A stretch of 36,710 bases of DNA from Bacteroidota bacterium (GTDB lineage Bacteria > Bacteroidota > Ignavibacteria > Ignavibacteriales > Ignavibacteriaceae). Below, piece after piece: positions 8,823-17,599 of the stretch. Each line of letters opens with the position of its first letter. Position 1 is the stretch's first letter. The stretch lies in NCBI GenBank assembly GCA_023453665.1, contig JAEXTA010000228.1, forward strand, positions 1-36,710, read 5' to 3'. Both the position numbers and the translations under genes were made by a program. The notes under the pieces are model-generated. The model did not search any database. It was given only the letters and a program-made list of their open reading frames with translations, and had not been told where the DNA came from.

Positions 8823-11012
8823 TTATTCAAATATTTCATAAAGAGTATTGTTATGATTAAACCTCACATTCTTCCCAAGCGCCAAGAATTGTGCGGTTTC
8901 AGGTTCTTTACTTATCAGCTTAAAATATTCTTCAGAGTTGAACTGAATTCTTTTCTTTTGCTGTGGAGTTTTTACCTGCAGATCACTATCAACCCAGTAA
9001 TTACCTGATTGGTAAACTGCTCTTCCTAAAATATTTCTTACTTGTTGTGATAGATTTTGTACAGAACCATCTGAGTCTTTGTAGTTCAGCCTGTCATTAC
9101 CCTGCTGTGTTTGTGAGTAGTTTGATGCGCTGTTCAATCCCTGAAATTCTTCACTGACGATTACACTGCTTCGTCCGCTTTTTTCTTTCATACTGAAGTA
9201 ATTTGATTCCATATCTTTCTTCAGTTCAGGTTTTGGAGGAAGCGTTTGGAGATCTCCGGCAAGTTCATTGCGTCGTATTCTTCTGTCTTCATCTTCAAGA
9301 ATTAAATAGCTTGTATATGGAGTTATGATCCCAAACTCACGTGCTAGCGAAGTCACTTCATCAACAAGTTCTTTGCTTTCACCATTTAATCTTATAAGAT
9401 CAAGCAGATATCCAATTCTTCTTGAAGCCCAGATTGGGGCGATAAAATCATATTCGTCATCATCTTCAAAACTAACTTTGGTTTTAAATTCCTTTAACTG
9501 ACCATTGACATACCCGCTTAAAGTTACGTTGACATTACCTTCGCCTTTATATCTTCCAAATACAATTAAGTTTGAACCTTTAAAAAGGTCAGGAAGATTT
9601 TTAGGATATAATTTTGATACCGAAATATTTTTATCGAAAGTAAGTTTTAATTCACTGAGAACAGGCGACTGAATTTTATCATAAAAGTTTGAGACTTTGA
9701 TTTCGATATCTTCATCTTCACCAATGTAAGTTCTGTACGCTTTTGTTTCTTCAGTTATTCTGTCGAGCAGATGAGTGTTGATTTCATTCCCAATTCCGAA
9801 TGTAAATATTCTGGTCCGTTCTGAATTTGAGTTTACAATTTTTTTTAACAGTCTTTCATCTTCAGTTTCACCGATTGTAGGTTTGCCGTCAGATAAAAAT
9901 ATTATGAAATGCGGTCTGTTAGAATGTGTTTTCGTTTTTGAAGCAAGTTGAAATGCTTCTTCAATATTAGTCCCGCCAATTGCCTGAAAATCATTAATGA
10001 ATTCCTTCGCTTCATTCCTGCTATTTTTGTTTGCAGTTTCAAGTTTACTAAAAAGTGAATTAGCTTCTGTTGAAAATTTAATGATCTCAAACCTGTCGCC
10101 TTCGTGAAGATTATTAACACAGTACAACAAAGCTTTCTTTGCCTGTTCGAGTTTTTCACCAGCCATACTTCCGGACACATCTACAATAAAAGTTAAATCT
10201 TTTTCTTCAATCTGATTTTTATCAACCTCAACAGATGGCGATGCACTTAAAAAGAAATAACCCTCTCCTTTTCCTTTTTTGTAAGTAAGAACAGAAAGTC
10301 CGACCTGTGAAGAATTTTTACTAAAGTACAATTTGAAATCAATATCAGGTTTTACATTCTCTTCTTCATAAGTTATGATTGAACGGTAATCGCTACTGCT
10401 AACTATATCGACTTCGTGCGTTGGACAGTAAATATTTTTCAGTTTTTCATTTGATTTCAAATTAACCTTTACCGAAACATTTTTCAGAGGCTTGGCAGAA
10501 AACTTTTCTGTATTAAGCGGGTAGATGTATTCATACAGGTTATTATCTTGTTCAATTAATTGTGTATAGCTTATCGATATTTTCTTTTCACTGCGTGGCT
10601 CTATCGGAAATATTCTCAGCTTAAAAATATTTTGTTCAGAATATTCTAATAATGCCGGGTCGCGCATCTGCCTGACGATGTCTTCATAAATATTTCTTGC
10701 TTTGTTCGCATCGAGCAATTCCGCTTTTGACTCTTTGCCATTTATCAGCATAGTAAAATTATTAATTACAGCGCCTTTAGGTACAGGGAAAATATAAAAA
10801 CCCTCAAGCTGATGATGGCTCGGGTTATAAAATGACTGGTCAATTTTTGTAACAGCAGTCTGTCCGTTTATCTCAACATTAACTTTATGATAAACCACTT
10901 CAAGCGGGAAAGGATTTGGAAGCGGATTTGGTCTTGGTATTACAATGAAACCATCAGCAAAAAGATTTTGAAGTGATATAAGTGTGAACAGAATTATAAT
11001 TTTTGTTTTCAT
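8823..11012 (-). CDS. VIT domain plus von Willebrand factor A protein, exported
   Basis: This 729-residue protein has a signal peptide (about 1-19), a VIT domain (about residues 35-165; FYIFPVPKGAVINNF and YEDIVRQMRDPALLEY are typical), and a vWA domain with the MIDAS motif DVSGSM (Asp278) that binds a divalent metal. After the vWA come a beta-rich part and a C-terminal tail. The architecture resembles inter-alpha-trypsin-inhibitor heavy chain-like proteins of bacteria, which are thought to mediate surface or periplasmic protein interaction; no substrate can be named. GGTAGGG precedes the ATG. A second vWA gene lies just upstream on the same strand, separated by a hairpin, and the two may act together. 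Confidence 0.88.
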   Translation of the reverse strand: MKTKIIILFTLISLQNLFADGFIVIPRPNPLPNPFPLEVVYHKVNVEINGQTAVTKIDQSFYNPSHHQLEGFYIFPVPKGAVINNFTMLINGKESKAELLDANKARNIYEDIVRQMRDPALLEYSEQNIFKLRIFPIEPRSEKKISISYTQLIEQDNNLYEYIYPLNTEKFSAKPLKNVSVKVNLKSNEKLKNIYCPTHEVDIVSSSDYRSIITYEEENVKPDIDFKLYFSKNSSQVGLSVLTYKKGKGEGYFFLSASPSVEVDKNQIEEKDLTFIVDVSGSMAGEKLEQAKKALLYCVNNLHEGDRFEIIKFSTEANSLFSKLETANKNSRNEAKEFINDFQAIGGTNIEEAFQLASKTKTHSNRPHFIIFLSDGKPTIGETEDERLLKKIVNSNSERTRIFTFGIGNEINTHLLDRITEETKAYRTYIGEDEDIEIKVSNFYDKIQSPVLSELKLTFDKNISVSKLYPKNLPDLFKGSNLIVFGRYKGEGNVNVTLSGYVNGQLKEFKTKVSFEDDDEYDFIAPIWASRRIGYLLDLIRLNGESKELVDEVTSLAREFGIITPYTSYLILEDEDRRIRRNELAGDLQTLPPKPELKKDMESNYFSMKEKSGRSSVIVSEEFQGLNSASNYSQTQQGNDRLNYKDSDGSVQNLSQQVRNILGRAVYQSGNYWVDSDLQVKTPQQKKRIQFNSEEYFKLISKEPETAQFLALGKNVRFNHNNTLYEIFE

Positions 11013-11045
11013 TTTTCCCTACCATAAATTATTCTTTTACTGGTA

Positions 11046-11066
11046 GGGGCGCATATTTTGCGCCCC
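11046..11066 (-). repeat. GC-rich stem-loop between the two vWA genes
   Basis: GGGGCGC and GCGCCCC pair around ATATTTT. It lies in the 71-base gap between genes ending at 11084 and starting at 11012 (minus strand). It lacks a U-tract and may be a small dispersed repeat or a partial terminator that sets relative expression. Confidence 0.55.
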
Positions 11067-11083
11067 CGGGTGCCACAAACCAT

Positions 11084-12211
11084 TTATTTACTAAATGAAA
11101 AATTCTTCTGTGTTGCCTGCTCACGGATAGTTTTTATCATCACCGCATCAAGTGTATTATCATTTTTATTCTCGAGCATTTTCTGTGCGACATATTTACT
11201 TCGCTCATCATTTAGTTGATTAATTTTGCTTTGAATACGTTCCCGTTCTTTTTCCATTTTATCAATGTATTCTTTGCGTTCCTTTACACTCATCTTTTTC
11301 ATTTCATCGGGAAGTTCTTCGTCCTTTAACTCTTCAACTTTTAATGTTCCTTCTTTCTTTTTATCAACAAGATCCCACGCTGAATTATTATACTGTACAC
11401 CTGACTTTGTAACAGAACGATTAACCATAACTTCTGAACTTACTCCCATCGAATTTGCGTCCTGTTCAGCCTGACGTTGTTTGTATTCATCACCTTTATT
11501 TCCAAACGCGATATATGTTTTATTCAACTCCTGTCCGAGTTTAATTATTTCATCATCCTGCGGAGCCTGTATATATGCTATCTCAGCGTTGTGATCAATG
11601 TTCATATATTTTCCGTCGGTAAGATCAGCTCCATCTTTCCACATTGTTTGAATGCCTTCCTGGTAATTACCGCAGAAAATTGTATTCACGACTATTCCAT
11701 TCTTGATTGCCTTTTTGCAAGCCTCTTTGTATTCAATACTGCCTTGCGTGAAAGGTTCATTGCCTGCGATAAATATTATTTTAAGATCATCGTTTGACTT
11801 ATTCCATTGAAGATTATTAACCGCATTCATAATCACTCTTCCGCAGAATTCTTCACCACCGTTTGTCTGCAGCTTAAATAGTTCTTCAGATATTTTGTCA
11901 AGATCCCGTGTGAATGGAACAATATTTCTTAAGTGACCTTCATTTGAAGGAATTGCATCTTTACCATATTCATATAGAGCAACGTGTAAATCAGTTGATT
12001 GCCCGTTCTTTTTTGATTTGGCAAGCTCATTCACAATTTTCCATAACTGGCTTTTTGCCTGGTCAATGAGTCCATCCATACTATTGCTTGTATCTAAAAG
12101 GAGTGCAAGTTGAATTGAGTTTTTCTTTGCTGGTTTTAAATCTGCTTTATGATTTGCAGTTAATTGAAATGCCAAGCAGACAAACAGAACGATCGTTAAC
12201 GCCGATTTCAT
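11084..12211 (-). CDS. von Willebrand factor A domain protein, exported
   Basis: A 375-residue protein with a signal peptide (about 1-20) and a vWA domain (about residues 33-230) bearing the MIDAS signature DTSNSM (Asp40). The C-terminal third is charged and predicted coiled-coil (VKERKEYIDKMEKERERIQS, then the helix to residue 350). A good GGAGG lies 6 bases before the ATG. It is followed on the same strand by the VIT/vWA gene, suggesting a two-gene unit. The molecular role is unknown; vWA proteins usually bind other proteins through a metal ion. The region from 12212 leftward to the gene is clean, and no frameshift is seen. Confidence 0.82.
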   Translation of the reverse strand: MKSALTIVLFVCLAFQLTANHKADLKPAKKNSIQLALLLDTSNSMDGLIDQAKSQLWKIVNELAKSKKNGQSTDLHVALYEYGKDAIPSNEGHLRNIVPFTRDLDKISEELFKLQTNGGEEFCGRVIMNAVNNLQWNKSNDDLKIIFIAGNEPFTQGSIEYKEACKKAIKNGIVVNTIFCGNYQEGIQTMWKDGADLTDGKYMNIDHNAEIAYIQAPQDDEIIKLGQELNKTYIAFGNKGDEYKQRQAEQDANSMGVSSEVMVNRSVTKSGVQYNNSAWDLVDKKKEGTLKVEELKDEELPDEMKKMSVKERKEYIDKMEKERERIQSKINQLNDERSKYVAQKMLENKNDNTLDAVMIKTIREQATQKNFSFSK

Positions 12212-12367
12212 ATTTCCTCCGGTTAAGTTTTTATCGTTAATAAAATTGAAACTTAAACCTGAGTACCGTTAAGTTTGTTCCAAGGTCATAAATTTTGGGT
12301 AAAATTATTTGTGATGAAACTTAAGAAACACGAATTGAATATAATATTTCAATGTTCTTAATACGAA

Positions 12368-12385
12368 GCGGTTAACTATAACCGC
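12368..12385. repeat. Palindrome next to tandem repeats
   Basis: GCGGTTA and TAACCGC pair perfectly around ACTA. There is no T-tract. It abuts the tandem 21-base repeat and could be a protein-binding site at the element end. Confidence 0.55.
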
Positions 12386-12386
12386 G

Positions 12387-12428
12387 CATTTAGTTTGAGA
12401 ATTAATTCATTTAGTTTGAGAATTAATG
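12387..12428. repeat. Tandem 21-base direct repeat at the phage edge
   Basis: Two adjacent units beginning CATTTAGTTTGAGAATTAAT differ only in the last base (T or G). Tandem sites of about 22 bases at an element end are what transposase-binding sites of Mu-like phages look like. An att core or a simple duplication are alternatives. Confidence 0.7.
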
Positions 12429-12502
12429 GCTGTCTGACACTCTGTCACGCTTAACCTTTAAAACAACCATTAAATTCCCTTTAAATACTGATCAAATATA
12501 AT

Positions 12503-12530
12503 AAAAAGACCGGCTTTAACCGGTCTTTTT
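12503..12530. terminator. Bidirectional intrinsic terminator at the end of the phage operon
   Basis: AAAAAGACCGG and CCGGTCTTTTT (11 perfect pairs) enclose loop CTTTAA. It lies 3 bases past the stop of the methylase gene and should end the long minus-strand phage transcript. Confidence 0.88.
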
Positions 12531-12532
12531 TG

Positions 12533-13330
12533 TTAGTAGTTTTTAATCAACAGTTCGATTGATTTGGGTCTGTGTTTTATCTTGCTGTTTCTAACCATCC
12601 CGCAGCTATGTTTCACTGCTTGCTTTGTGATGATGTTGTATCTCTTATATAGCTTTCTCACCAACTCATGTTCATAGTAACTTAGTACAAACTTTCCTTT
12701 GATTGATTTCAAAATTTCTGATAACCGTTCATGATCAGATGCTTTGAAATCAACCCCGTTTGTTTTGTAATAAAATTCTACTCCAACATAAGGTGGATCA
12801 AGATAAAAGAGAGTCTGCTTCGTATCATATTTATCAATCAGTTTTTCAAAGTCCATACATTCAATCTGTACCTTCTTTAACCTGGCATTGATGATCGACA
12901 TCCTTCTTAGAAAAGGCAGCCATCTGCCTGACCAGATTTTTTCCTGTCGCAAGCTGTAACCCCAGCTTACTGATTGACCGGAACTGAACGTTTGAATTTT
13001 GTATAGAGCATAGCTGATCGCTTTTTCAACCTCAGTAATGAATGGATCATCTTTCAGTTTTGCCACAGCTTCTTTATACATTTCTCGACTGTGTAATGAC
13101 CACTCTGCTCTGTGTTCGAACTCAGGATATTTATCCCTTATCACACGAAACAGATTTACCAGGTCTTTATTCAGATCATTGTATGTTTCTTGAAAGCTCT
13201 CATCTTTCTTAAACAATACCCATCCACCTCCGCCAAACACTTCACAATAAGAAAGCTTTGTGTAGTCTTCAGGAAAATTGGATATGATCCAGTTTGCTAA
13301 ATACGACTTGCCGCCAACATAGGGAATCAT
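12533..13330 (-). CDS. D12-class N6-adenine DNA methyltransferase (Dam-like)
   Basis: A 265-residue enzyme that transfers a methyl group from S-adenosylmethionine to adenine N6. Motifs run in D12 order: IPYVGGKSYLANWI at the N-terminus, EVFGGGGWVLF (SAM-binding motif I) near residue 30, and LFYLDPPYVG, whose DPPY is the catalytic motif. The start at 13330 is chosen because TTTGGAGG lies 6 bases before this ATG and the protein begins at the conserved MIPYVGGK; the frame is open 22 codons further upstream but without conservation or a ribosome site. It is the last gene of the phage operon, followed by a strong terminator. It likely protects phage DNA from restriction. The 196-base gap to the tail gene has no ORF. 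Confidence 0.92.
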   Translation of the reverse strand: MIPYVGGKSYLANWIISNFPEDYTKLSYCEVFGGGGWVLFKKDESFQETYNDLNKDLVNLFRVIRDKYPEFEHRAEWSLHSREMYKEAVAKLKDDPFITEVEKAISYALYKIQTFSSGQSVSWGYSLRQEKIWSGRWLPFLRRMSIINARLKKVQIECMDFEKLIDKYDTKQTLFYLDPPYVGVEFYYKTNGVDFKASDHERLSEILKSIKGKFVLSYYEHELVRKLYKRYNIITKQAVKHSCGMVRNSKIKHRPKSIELLIKNY

Positions 13331-13526
13331 CTTGTACCTCCAAAAATTAATAATTATAATTACGGAAGTACTTTGTTCTTTATTTTCTGTTAGCAACTCT
13401 CACACTGGATTGAATTCAGAGTTATCAAAAATGTCGAAGTGGCTCTCACTGCCATCTCGAGATGACATTCATATCTGAATTTATTTTCCAGATCCCTTTC
13501 AGTAATTCAATATTTCAAAGAACACT

Positions 13527-14864
13527 TTAACCCGATATCGGAATTCCCTCAATCGATGTATAACCATCATAGTAATGTTTAACTAAACGTGTTACGTGAT
13601 AAACCTTTCCTTTAAATCTTGGATTCTTTGTTATTGAGTGTCGAAGTCCCGGAGTTTCAATTTCATCCGCCATACAGTTTTTCATTTGTCCGCGAATGTT
13701 TAACCACATTTGAGCAAGCACAAATCCAAGATATTGATATGTAGAACCAACCTGTAAATCCTTGACGTGAGTCATTGCATAATCCTTCACTCCGTTGTGA
13801 TGATAAACTAAGTAAGAACCGGGTTCAGGTATAACGCTGCTCATAGCAATCCAGGTTGTACAATTCCTTCGTAAGATTTTATCTTCATTAGCTGTTAAAA
13901 CACCTGCAGGAAAATCAAACGTTGATGGTGTATAAGGAAATCGTAATGTATAAACTACGTACTCAATTTTATTGAAGATGATCCGCTGTTCATATTTATA
14001 ATAACTTTCATTATCCAGGTCATACACATCTGATTCTGTATAGCTGAAAATTTTCTTGAAGAATGCTTTATCCTCATGTTCCATCCCGGTATAACATCCG
14101 AAATCGGCAGCAAATTTTTTAAGCAGATCTCCTACACTCTGGTATCCATAACTTTCATCAAAGAAGAGTGCTTTTACAGCGTGTCTTACCCCTGTGAATG
14201 GAATATCTTCAATAGGAATTATCGGGTCATAATCCGGAGGATCGGATGTAAATCCCTTAAACAACCAATCTTGTGATACGACTAAAGAGCCACCGGAAAA
14301 GCTGATCGATGGGTTCACGAGCTGGTAAATATCCTCAAGTATCTGTGTGATGTGAATGATGTCATTTATCCCATATCCAAGTGGATTGTAATGAGTACTG
14401 GGATTACCAGGATCGTGAAGCAATGTATTGAAAAGAATATTCGTCTGTGGAGCTGCAGTAAAAGTCAGGTAACTTGTATCTTCATCATATACAACTGTTA
14501 GTGGATCAACCTTGCCTCTGAATTCTGTTACCCAGTTAGTTTCACCAAGATATTTAATTTCAAAAAGAACCAATGCATTCTTTTCCGCCGCAAGATGTTC
14601 AAAGTTTCTGCCAACAAAATAGTTTGCAAGCACTCCGTTAGCATCTGAAAGTTTTGGTGACCACTCCCCGGGACTCAATAGAAATTCTTCAATATCATGT
14701 TCCCATACACCTTCACCGTAATCAGAGATATAGATTTCATTTTCTTCTGCATTAAAAATTATATCAGCACCAAGTATAGATGTGTTAAAGGTGATTGTTA
14801 ATCTTACTTCATCGCCGGTGCCTAAAGTTTTTTCAGCAAAATTAAAAATGATCTTATTCGCCAC
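13527..14864 (-). CDS. Distal tail / tail hub protein
   Basis: No specific family is recognised from sequence alone. The roughly 445-residue protein is beta-rich (VRLTITFNTS, FEIKYLGETNWVTEFRGKV) and follows the tape measure gene, the slot of distal tail (Dit) or hub proteins in siphophages. An FRGKVDP segment resembles the receptor-facing hub proteins of related prophages. The start is most likely GTG at 14864, preceded by AGGGG 5 bases away inside the tape measure gene; the frame could also start at a TTG at 14879 that has no ribosome site. It overlaps the tape measure stop by 11 bases, so the two are probably translationally coupled. Its role in tail-tip assembly is inferred from position. 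Confidence 0.6.
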   Translation of the reverse strand: MANKIIFNFAEKTLGTGDEVRLTITFNTSILGADIIFNAEENEIYISDYGEGVWEHDIEEFLLSPGEWSPKLSDANGVLANYFVGRNFEHLAAEKNALVLFEIKYLGETNWVTEFRGKVDPLTVVYDEDTSYLTFTAAPQTNILFNTLLHDPGNPSTHYNPLGYGINDIIHITQILEDIYQLVNPSISFSGGSLVVSQDWLFKGFTSDPPDYDPIIPIEDIPFTGVRHAVKALFFDESYGYQSVGDLLKKFAADFGCYTGMEHEDKAFFKKIFSYTESDVYDLDNESYYKYEQRIIFNKIEYVVYTLRFPYTPSTFDFPAGVLTANEDKILRRNCTTWIAMSSVIPEPGSYLVYHHNGVKDYAMTHVKDLQVGSTYQYLGFVLAQMWLNIRGQMKNCMADEIETPGLRHSITKNPRFKGKVYHVTRLVKHYYDGYTSIEGIPISG

Positions 14865-16815
14865 GATAACCCCTGTCAAACTGATCCTGCCGCCTCAGTA
14901 CTAATTTTATATTTCTCCCGGAGGCAATCGTTTCCGCTATATATGGAACCTGTATTATCTGACCACCACCTCCGCCAGCAAAACCTAAATTCCTGTTTGC
15001 AAGTTGTGAAGCAAAACCATATCCTCCGTCAACTGGTTTTGTAATTATACCTCCGGAGGGAACTGCTGGTACACCAACTGCCGCGCCTCCACCGCCTCCG
15101 CCTAATAAACCTGTAATAAAATTGATCGCAGTTGTGATGGCTTTAAGAGTAAGATATTCCATTATTGCTCTGCCAAGTGCATTGATAAATTGTTCGAGCA
15201 TCGTCTGGTTTCGTCTGATCAGATTCATTGATGATGTCCATGCAGTTACAGCAGCCTTTGCAGCATCCCCAATAACTTCTCTCATTTCCTGCCATATTGT
15301 TTTTTGTTCCTTCAGCAGTTTATTTTTTTCCTGGAGAATTTTCAGTTCTTCTCTTGTCGTACCTGCTAAATCAGAACCGAATGCTTCAGGTGAACGAGTA
15401 AATCCTTCACCCTCAAACTTGTATGGCTTTGAATCTCTGCTTTTCCCAACAACGCCATAAAGCTTTTCCTCAATCTCTATTCGTAATTTATCCCACTGAT
15501 GTGCTTCACGCTTTGAGAGATTTATATCCTTAAGTTTCTTATTAACAAACTCAAGCTGCTTTAATAATTCGGCATCAGTTTCAATATCGAGTAACGGTCT
15601 GTTTTTCTTTATTTCCTTTTCGGTCTCGAGTATTTTCTGATCGGCTTTAATCCACTTCTGAAGAGTTGTTTCTGCTTCTTCAAAACTCTTTGCGCCCTCA
15701 ACTATCAAAGCAAAATTCTTTTCATTAAGTTCTTTTAACTTTCGCTGGTTGGCTTCTAACCTTATATCAGCTTCTTCACGTTTACCTCTGTAAAGCAACT
15801 CTCTTTCCAGCAGAGATATTTTTTCCTTAATAATTTTTACTTCTTCATAGTCATCACCAAAACGTTTTTCATCCGAAACATTACTTTGAAATACTGGTGA
15901 CTGCCCGCCGAATATTCGTGTAAGGCTGAAAGAGGTTTCAGTCCTGGATGGATGCTTTCTTTCAAACTCACTTAATTTGTTATCAAGATCAGTAAGGTAA
16001 TGACCAATCTGTTTTGCAGAGAGCTTCTCATATTCTTTAGTGAGTTTTTCAATCTCCTCTCTTTGCTCCTTGATTTCTTCTGTACCATCAGCAAATAATC
16101 CAGGTAGCAGTTGTAATGCTAACAACAAACCATTAACGGCTAATAAAATTCCTCCCGGTCCCTTTATTGATTGCATTGCAACCTGACCAAGTGTTTTGCC
16201 CATTCCGCTTGCTTCATTCTTTGCAGCCATTATTCCCTGAACAACCATTGGAATATTATTAGCCACTCCCATCAATGCCATTCTAAAGTTTACTGCTATC
16301 ATTGATGCATCATTAAGAATATAACCGCTCTGCATTATAGCCATATTCATATTGGTGCTGCCGGTATTTACCTGCTTAGTTGTAGCTGCTAACTGAGTGT
16401 TGGAAATTGAAGTTGCATCATTCGCAAATGCAAGTTTTTGTTTTGCTATTATTAAACCCTGTAAAGAAGTGCTTACTGCTTTATACTCAGCCGTGCCGAG
16501 TGTAAGCGTTCTCAACTCATTTTGCATTGACTGTATCAATTGATCAGTCTGATTAATACTAAGCTGTTGACTTTGAATAAAAAGCATAGCCTTTTCAGCT
16601 GCTTCTTCTTCGCCTAATGAAAGAAGGTAGTAACCCTCTTTCAGTCTCTGAACTGCGACCTCCGACTCTTTTAATCTCGATTGGTCAACTGTCATTGGGG
16701 CTAATTGCTGGTTAACCTTTTTAACTTCATCTACAGCAATTTTTCCGGCTTGCTGCCATGCAGTTATGAAATCCTTTATCGATAATTTTAATCCTAACTG
16801 TATGTCATCTGCCAT
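14854..16815 (-). CDS. Tail tape measure protein
   Basis: At 653 residues this is a short tape measure. The N-terminal half is helical coiled-coil, then come hydrophobic membrane-like stretches (IMQSGYILNDASMIAVNF; GGILLAVNGLLLALQLLPG near residues 220-240), long charged helices, and a Gly-rich C-terminal region (GLLGGGGGGAAVGVPAVPSG) typical of tape measures. It sets the length of the tail tube and travels through it during DNA entry. Its ATG overlaps the end of the -1 frame extension of the chaperone gene immediately upstream, the classic G/GT-H arrangement. The short length implies a tail of roughly 100 nm if about 1.5 angstrom per residue applies (inference). Confidence 0.87.
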   Translation of the reverse strand: MADDIQLGLKLSIKDFITAWQQAGKIAVDEVKKVNQQLAPMTVDQSRLKESEVAVQRLKEGYYLLSLGEEEAAEKAMLFIQSQQLSINQTDQLIQSMQNELRTLTLGTAEYKAVSTSLQGLIIAKQKLAFANDATSISNTQLAATTKQVNTGSTNMNMAIMQSGYILNDASMIAVNFRMALMGVANNIPMVVQGIMAAKNEASGMGKTLGQVAMQSIKGPGGILLAVNGLLLALQLLPGLFADGTEEIKEQREEIEKLTKEYEKLSAKQIGHYLTDLDNKLSEFERKHPSRTETSFSLTRIFGGQSPVFQSNVSDEKRFGDDYEEVKIIKEKISLLERELLYRGKREEADIRLEANQRKLKELNEKNFALIVEGAKSFEEAETTLQKWIKADQKILETEKEIKKNRPLLDIETDAELLKQLEFVNKKLKDINLSKREAHQWDKLRIEIEEKLYGVVGKSRDSKPYKFEGEGFTRSPEAFGSDLAGTTREELKILQEKNKLLKEQKTIWQEMREVIGDAAKAAVTAWTSSMNLIRRNQTMLEQFINALGRAIMEYLTLKAITTAINFITGLLGGGGGGAAVGVPAVPSGGIITKPVDGGYGFASQLANRNLGFAGGGGGQIIQVPYIAETIASGRNIKLVLRRQDQFDRGYRGE

Positions 16816-17466
16816 TTTTCTGTTCCAGTTTTTTCATTTCTTTTAAGTGATCTCTGCGGTCAATTTTTTCATTATAACTTTGTACACGTTTTAGGTATAA
16901 AAAATCAAAGCACACTTCAATGTCTGTGTGCTCTGCAATTGCAAGATCAGCAAGATTTCCTTCAGTTAATAAATATACCATCGCTGTATTATCATCTGTT
17001 TCGGGATTTAAATAATTTTTACTTGGTTCAAGAGATTCAATTTCGGAATCTATTCTTTCTTCGAGTTTAAGAAGCTCTGCGAACCTTGTGTTATTTTTTT
17101 TATCAATTCTGTTTTTGATAAAAAAAAAGCCATCAATACCTGCGGAATTATTTCTTCACCATCCTCTTCAAAGTATCCGCGTACTGATGCAGCATCCTGT
17201 TCATTCCATTTACTCTCCGCCGGCTTAAGAATAAAACTCAATACCTCAGGCATTACACCTTCTTTAACCAATTCACTGATTAATTGAAATAATAACGAAA
17301 CTTGTTCATCCTCAGTAATATCCTGGGAAACTAATTTATTGTATTGAGTAAGATCAATGTTTTTTAAGCTTGTCATTATTTGCTGCCACTGCTTTAGTCC
17401 GCCGCGTACAACAAATTGTTTTTCATTGATTGTAAAACACTTATTTAACAACTGATTTCCGTCCAT
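16805..17466 (-). CDS. Tail assembly chaperone frameshift product (gpGT-like)
   Basis: The zero frame stops at 17050, but the -1 frame is open from before the slippery runs through to TGA 16807-16805, which overlaps the tape measure ATG. A single -1 slip gives a fusion of about 219 residues. The T-domain-like extension reads through ERIDSEIESLEPSKNYLN and ends near KKLEQKNGR. I translated this frame base by base and found no stop. In lambda the GT fusion is needed in small amounts, bridging the tape measure and tube protein. Frame analysis is certain; frameshift use in vivo is inferred. Confidence 0.83.
17050..17466 (-). CDS. Tail assembly chaperone (gpG-like, zero-frame product)
   Basis: A 138-residue soluble helical protein directly upstream of the tape measure gene, the position of gpG-like tail chaperones. 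These bind the tape measure and recruit tube subunits. It has no strong sequence family that I can name, but it contains two slippery homopolymer runs near its 3' end and an open -1 frame extension that runs to the tape measure start, which together identify it. An ATG start with AGAGGAATT just upstream is plausible. Confidence 0.82.
   Translation of the reverse strand: MDGNQLLNKCFTINEKQFVVRGGLKQWQQIMTSLKNIDLTQYNKLVSQDITEDEQVSLLFQLISELVKEGVMPEVLSFILKPAESKWNEQDAASVRGYFEEDGEEIIPQVLMAFFLSKTELIKKITQGSQSFLNSKKE
17094..17128 (-). other. Programmed -1 frameshift site, two tandem slippery runs
   Basis: In mRNA sense the first run has nine T (17128-17120), giving T TTT TTA in the zero frame. The second has eight A (17101-17094), giving A AAA AAA. 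Both fit X XXY YYZ, and a -1 slip at either enters the same open frame. I did not find a clear stimulatory pseudoknot downstream. Confidence 0.75.
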
Positions 17467-17599
17467 TTAATTCCTCTTTTAATTTCTCGTTCTCTTTCCT
17501 CAGTTTATTTCTTTCTATCATCAGCACTTCAATCTTCCATAAGAGTTTGGTGCATACTTTTATCATAAGCACCATAAACTCGATTATGTTATTGATCAC
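17441..17599 (-). CDS. Small coiled-coil ORF between tailspike and chaperone genes
   Basis: A 52-codon frame starts at GTG 17599, overlapping the tailspike stop as GTGA, and ends 26 bases inside the chaperone gene. An internal ATG at 17575 is an alternative start. The product has a hydrophobic N-terminal part (EFMVLMIKVCTKLLWKIEVL) and a charged heptad-like C-terminal half (NKLRKENEKLKEELNGRK). It overlaps both neighbours, as expected for a coupled phage gene. The length is short, so it may be spurious; its function is unknown. Confidence 0.5.
   Translation of the reverse strand: MINNIIEFMVLMIKVCTKLLWKIEVLMIERNKLRKENEKLKEELNGRKSVVK

Larger units (their letters stand above)
12212..12532. other. 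Host-phage junction region, non-coding
   Basis: About 320 bases without an ORF separate the last host-like gene from the last phage-like gene. They hold a palindrome (12368-12385), a tandem 21-base repeat (12387-12428) and a terminator (12503-12530). The left prophage end probably lies here, but without a second end or an empty site the exact boundary cannot be placed. Confidence 0.55.

Noticed and set aside
11477..11797. Plus-strand open frame antisense to the vWA gene
   Set aside because: It has Cys/Ile/Phe-rich, shadow-type composition opposite a clear vWA gene and no ribosome site.
13331..13396. Start of the methylase at 13396
   Set aside because: GGAGG lies before the ATG at 13330 and the conserved IPYVGGK begins there; the upstream 22 codons show no conservation or ribosome site.
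13430..13475. Possible repeat with TCGAAGTGGC and CTCGAGATGACA
   Set aside because: Matches part of the palindrome's loop (TGTCGAAGTG) only; no perfect arm pair.
14865..14879. TTG start for the distal tail protein at 14879
   Set aside because: No ribosome site; GTG 14864 has AGGGG at good spacing.
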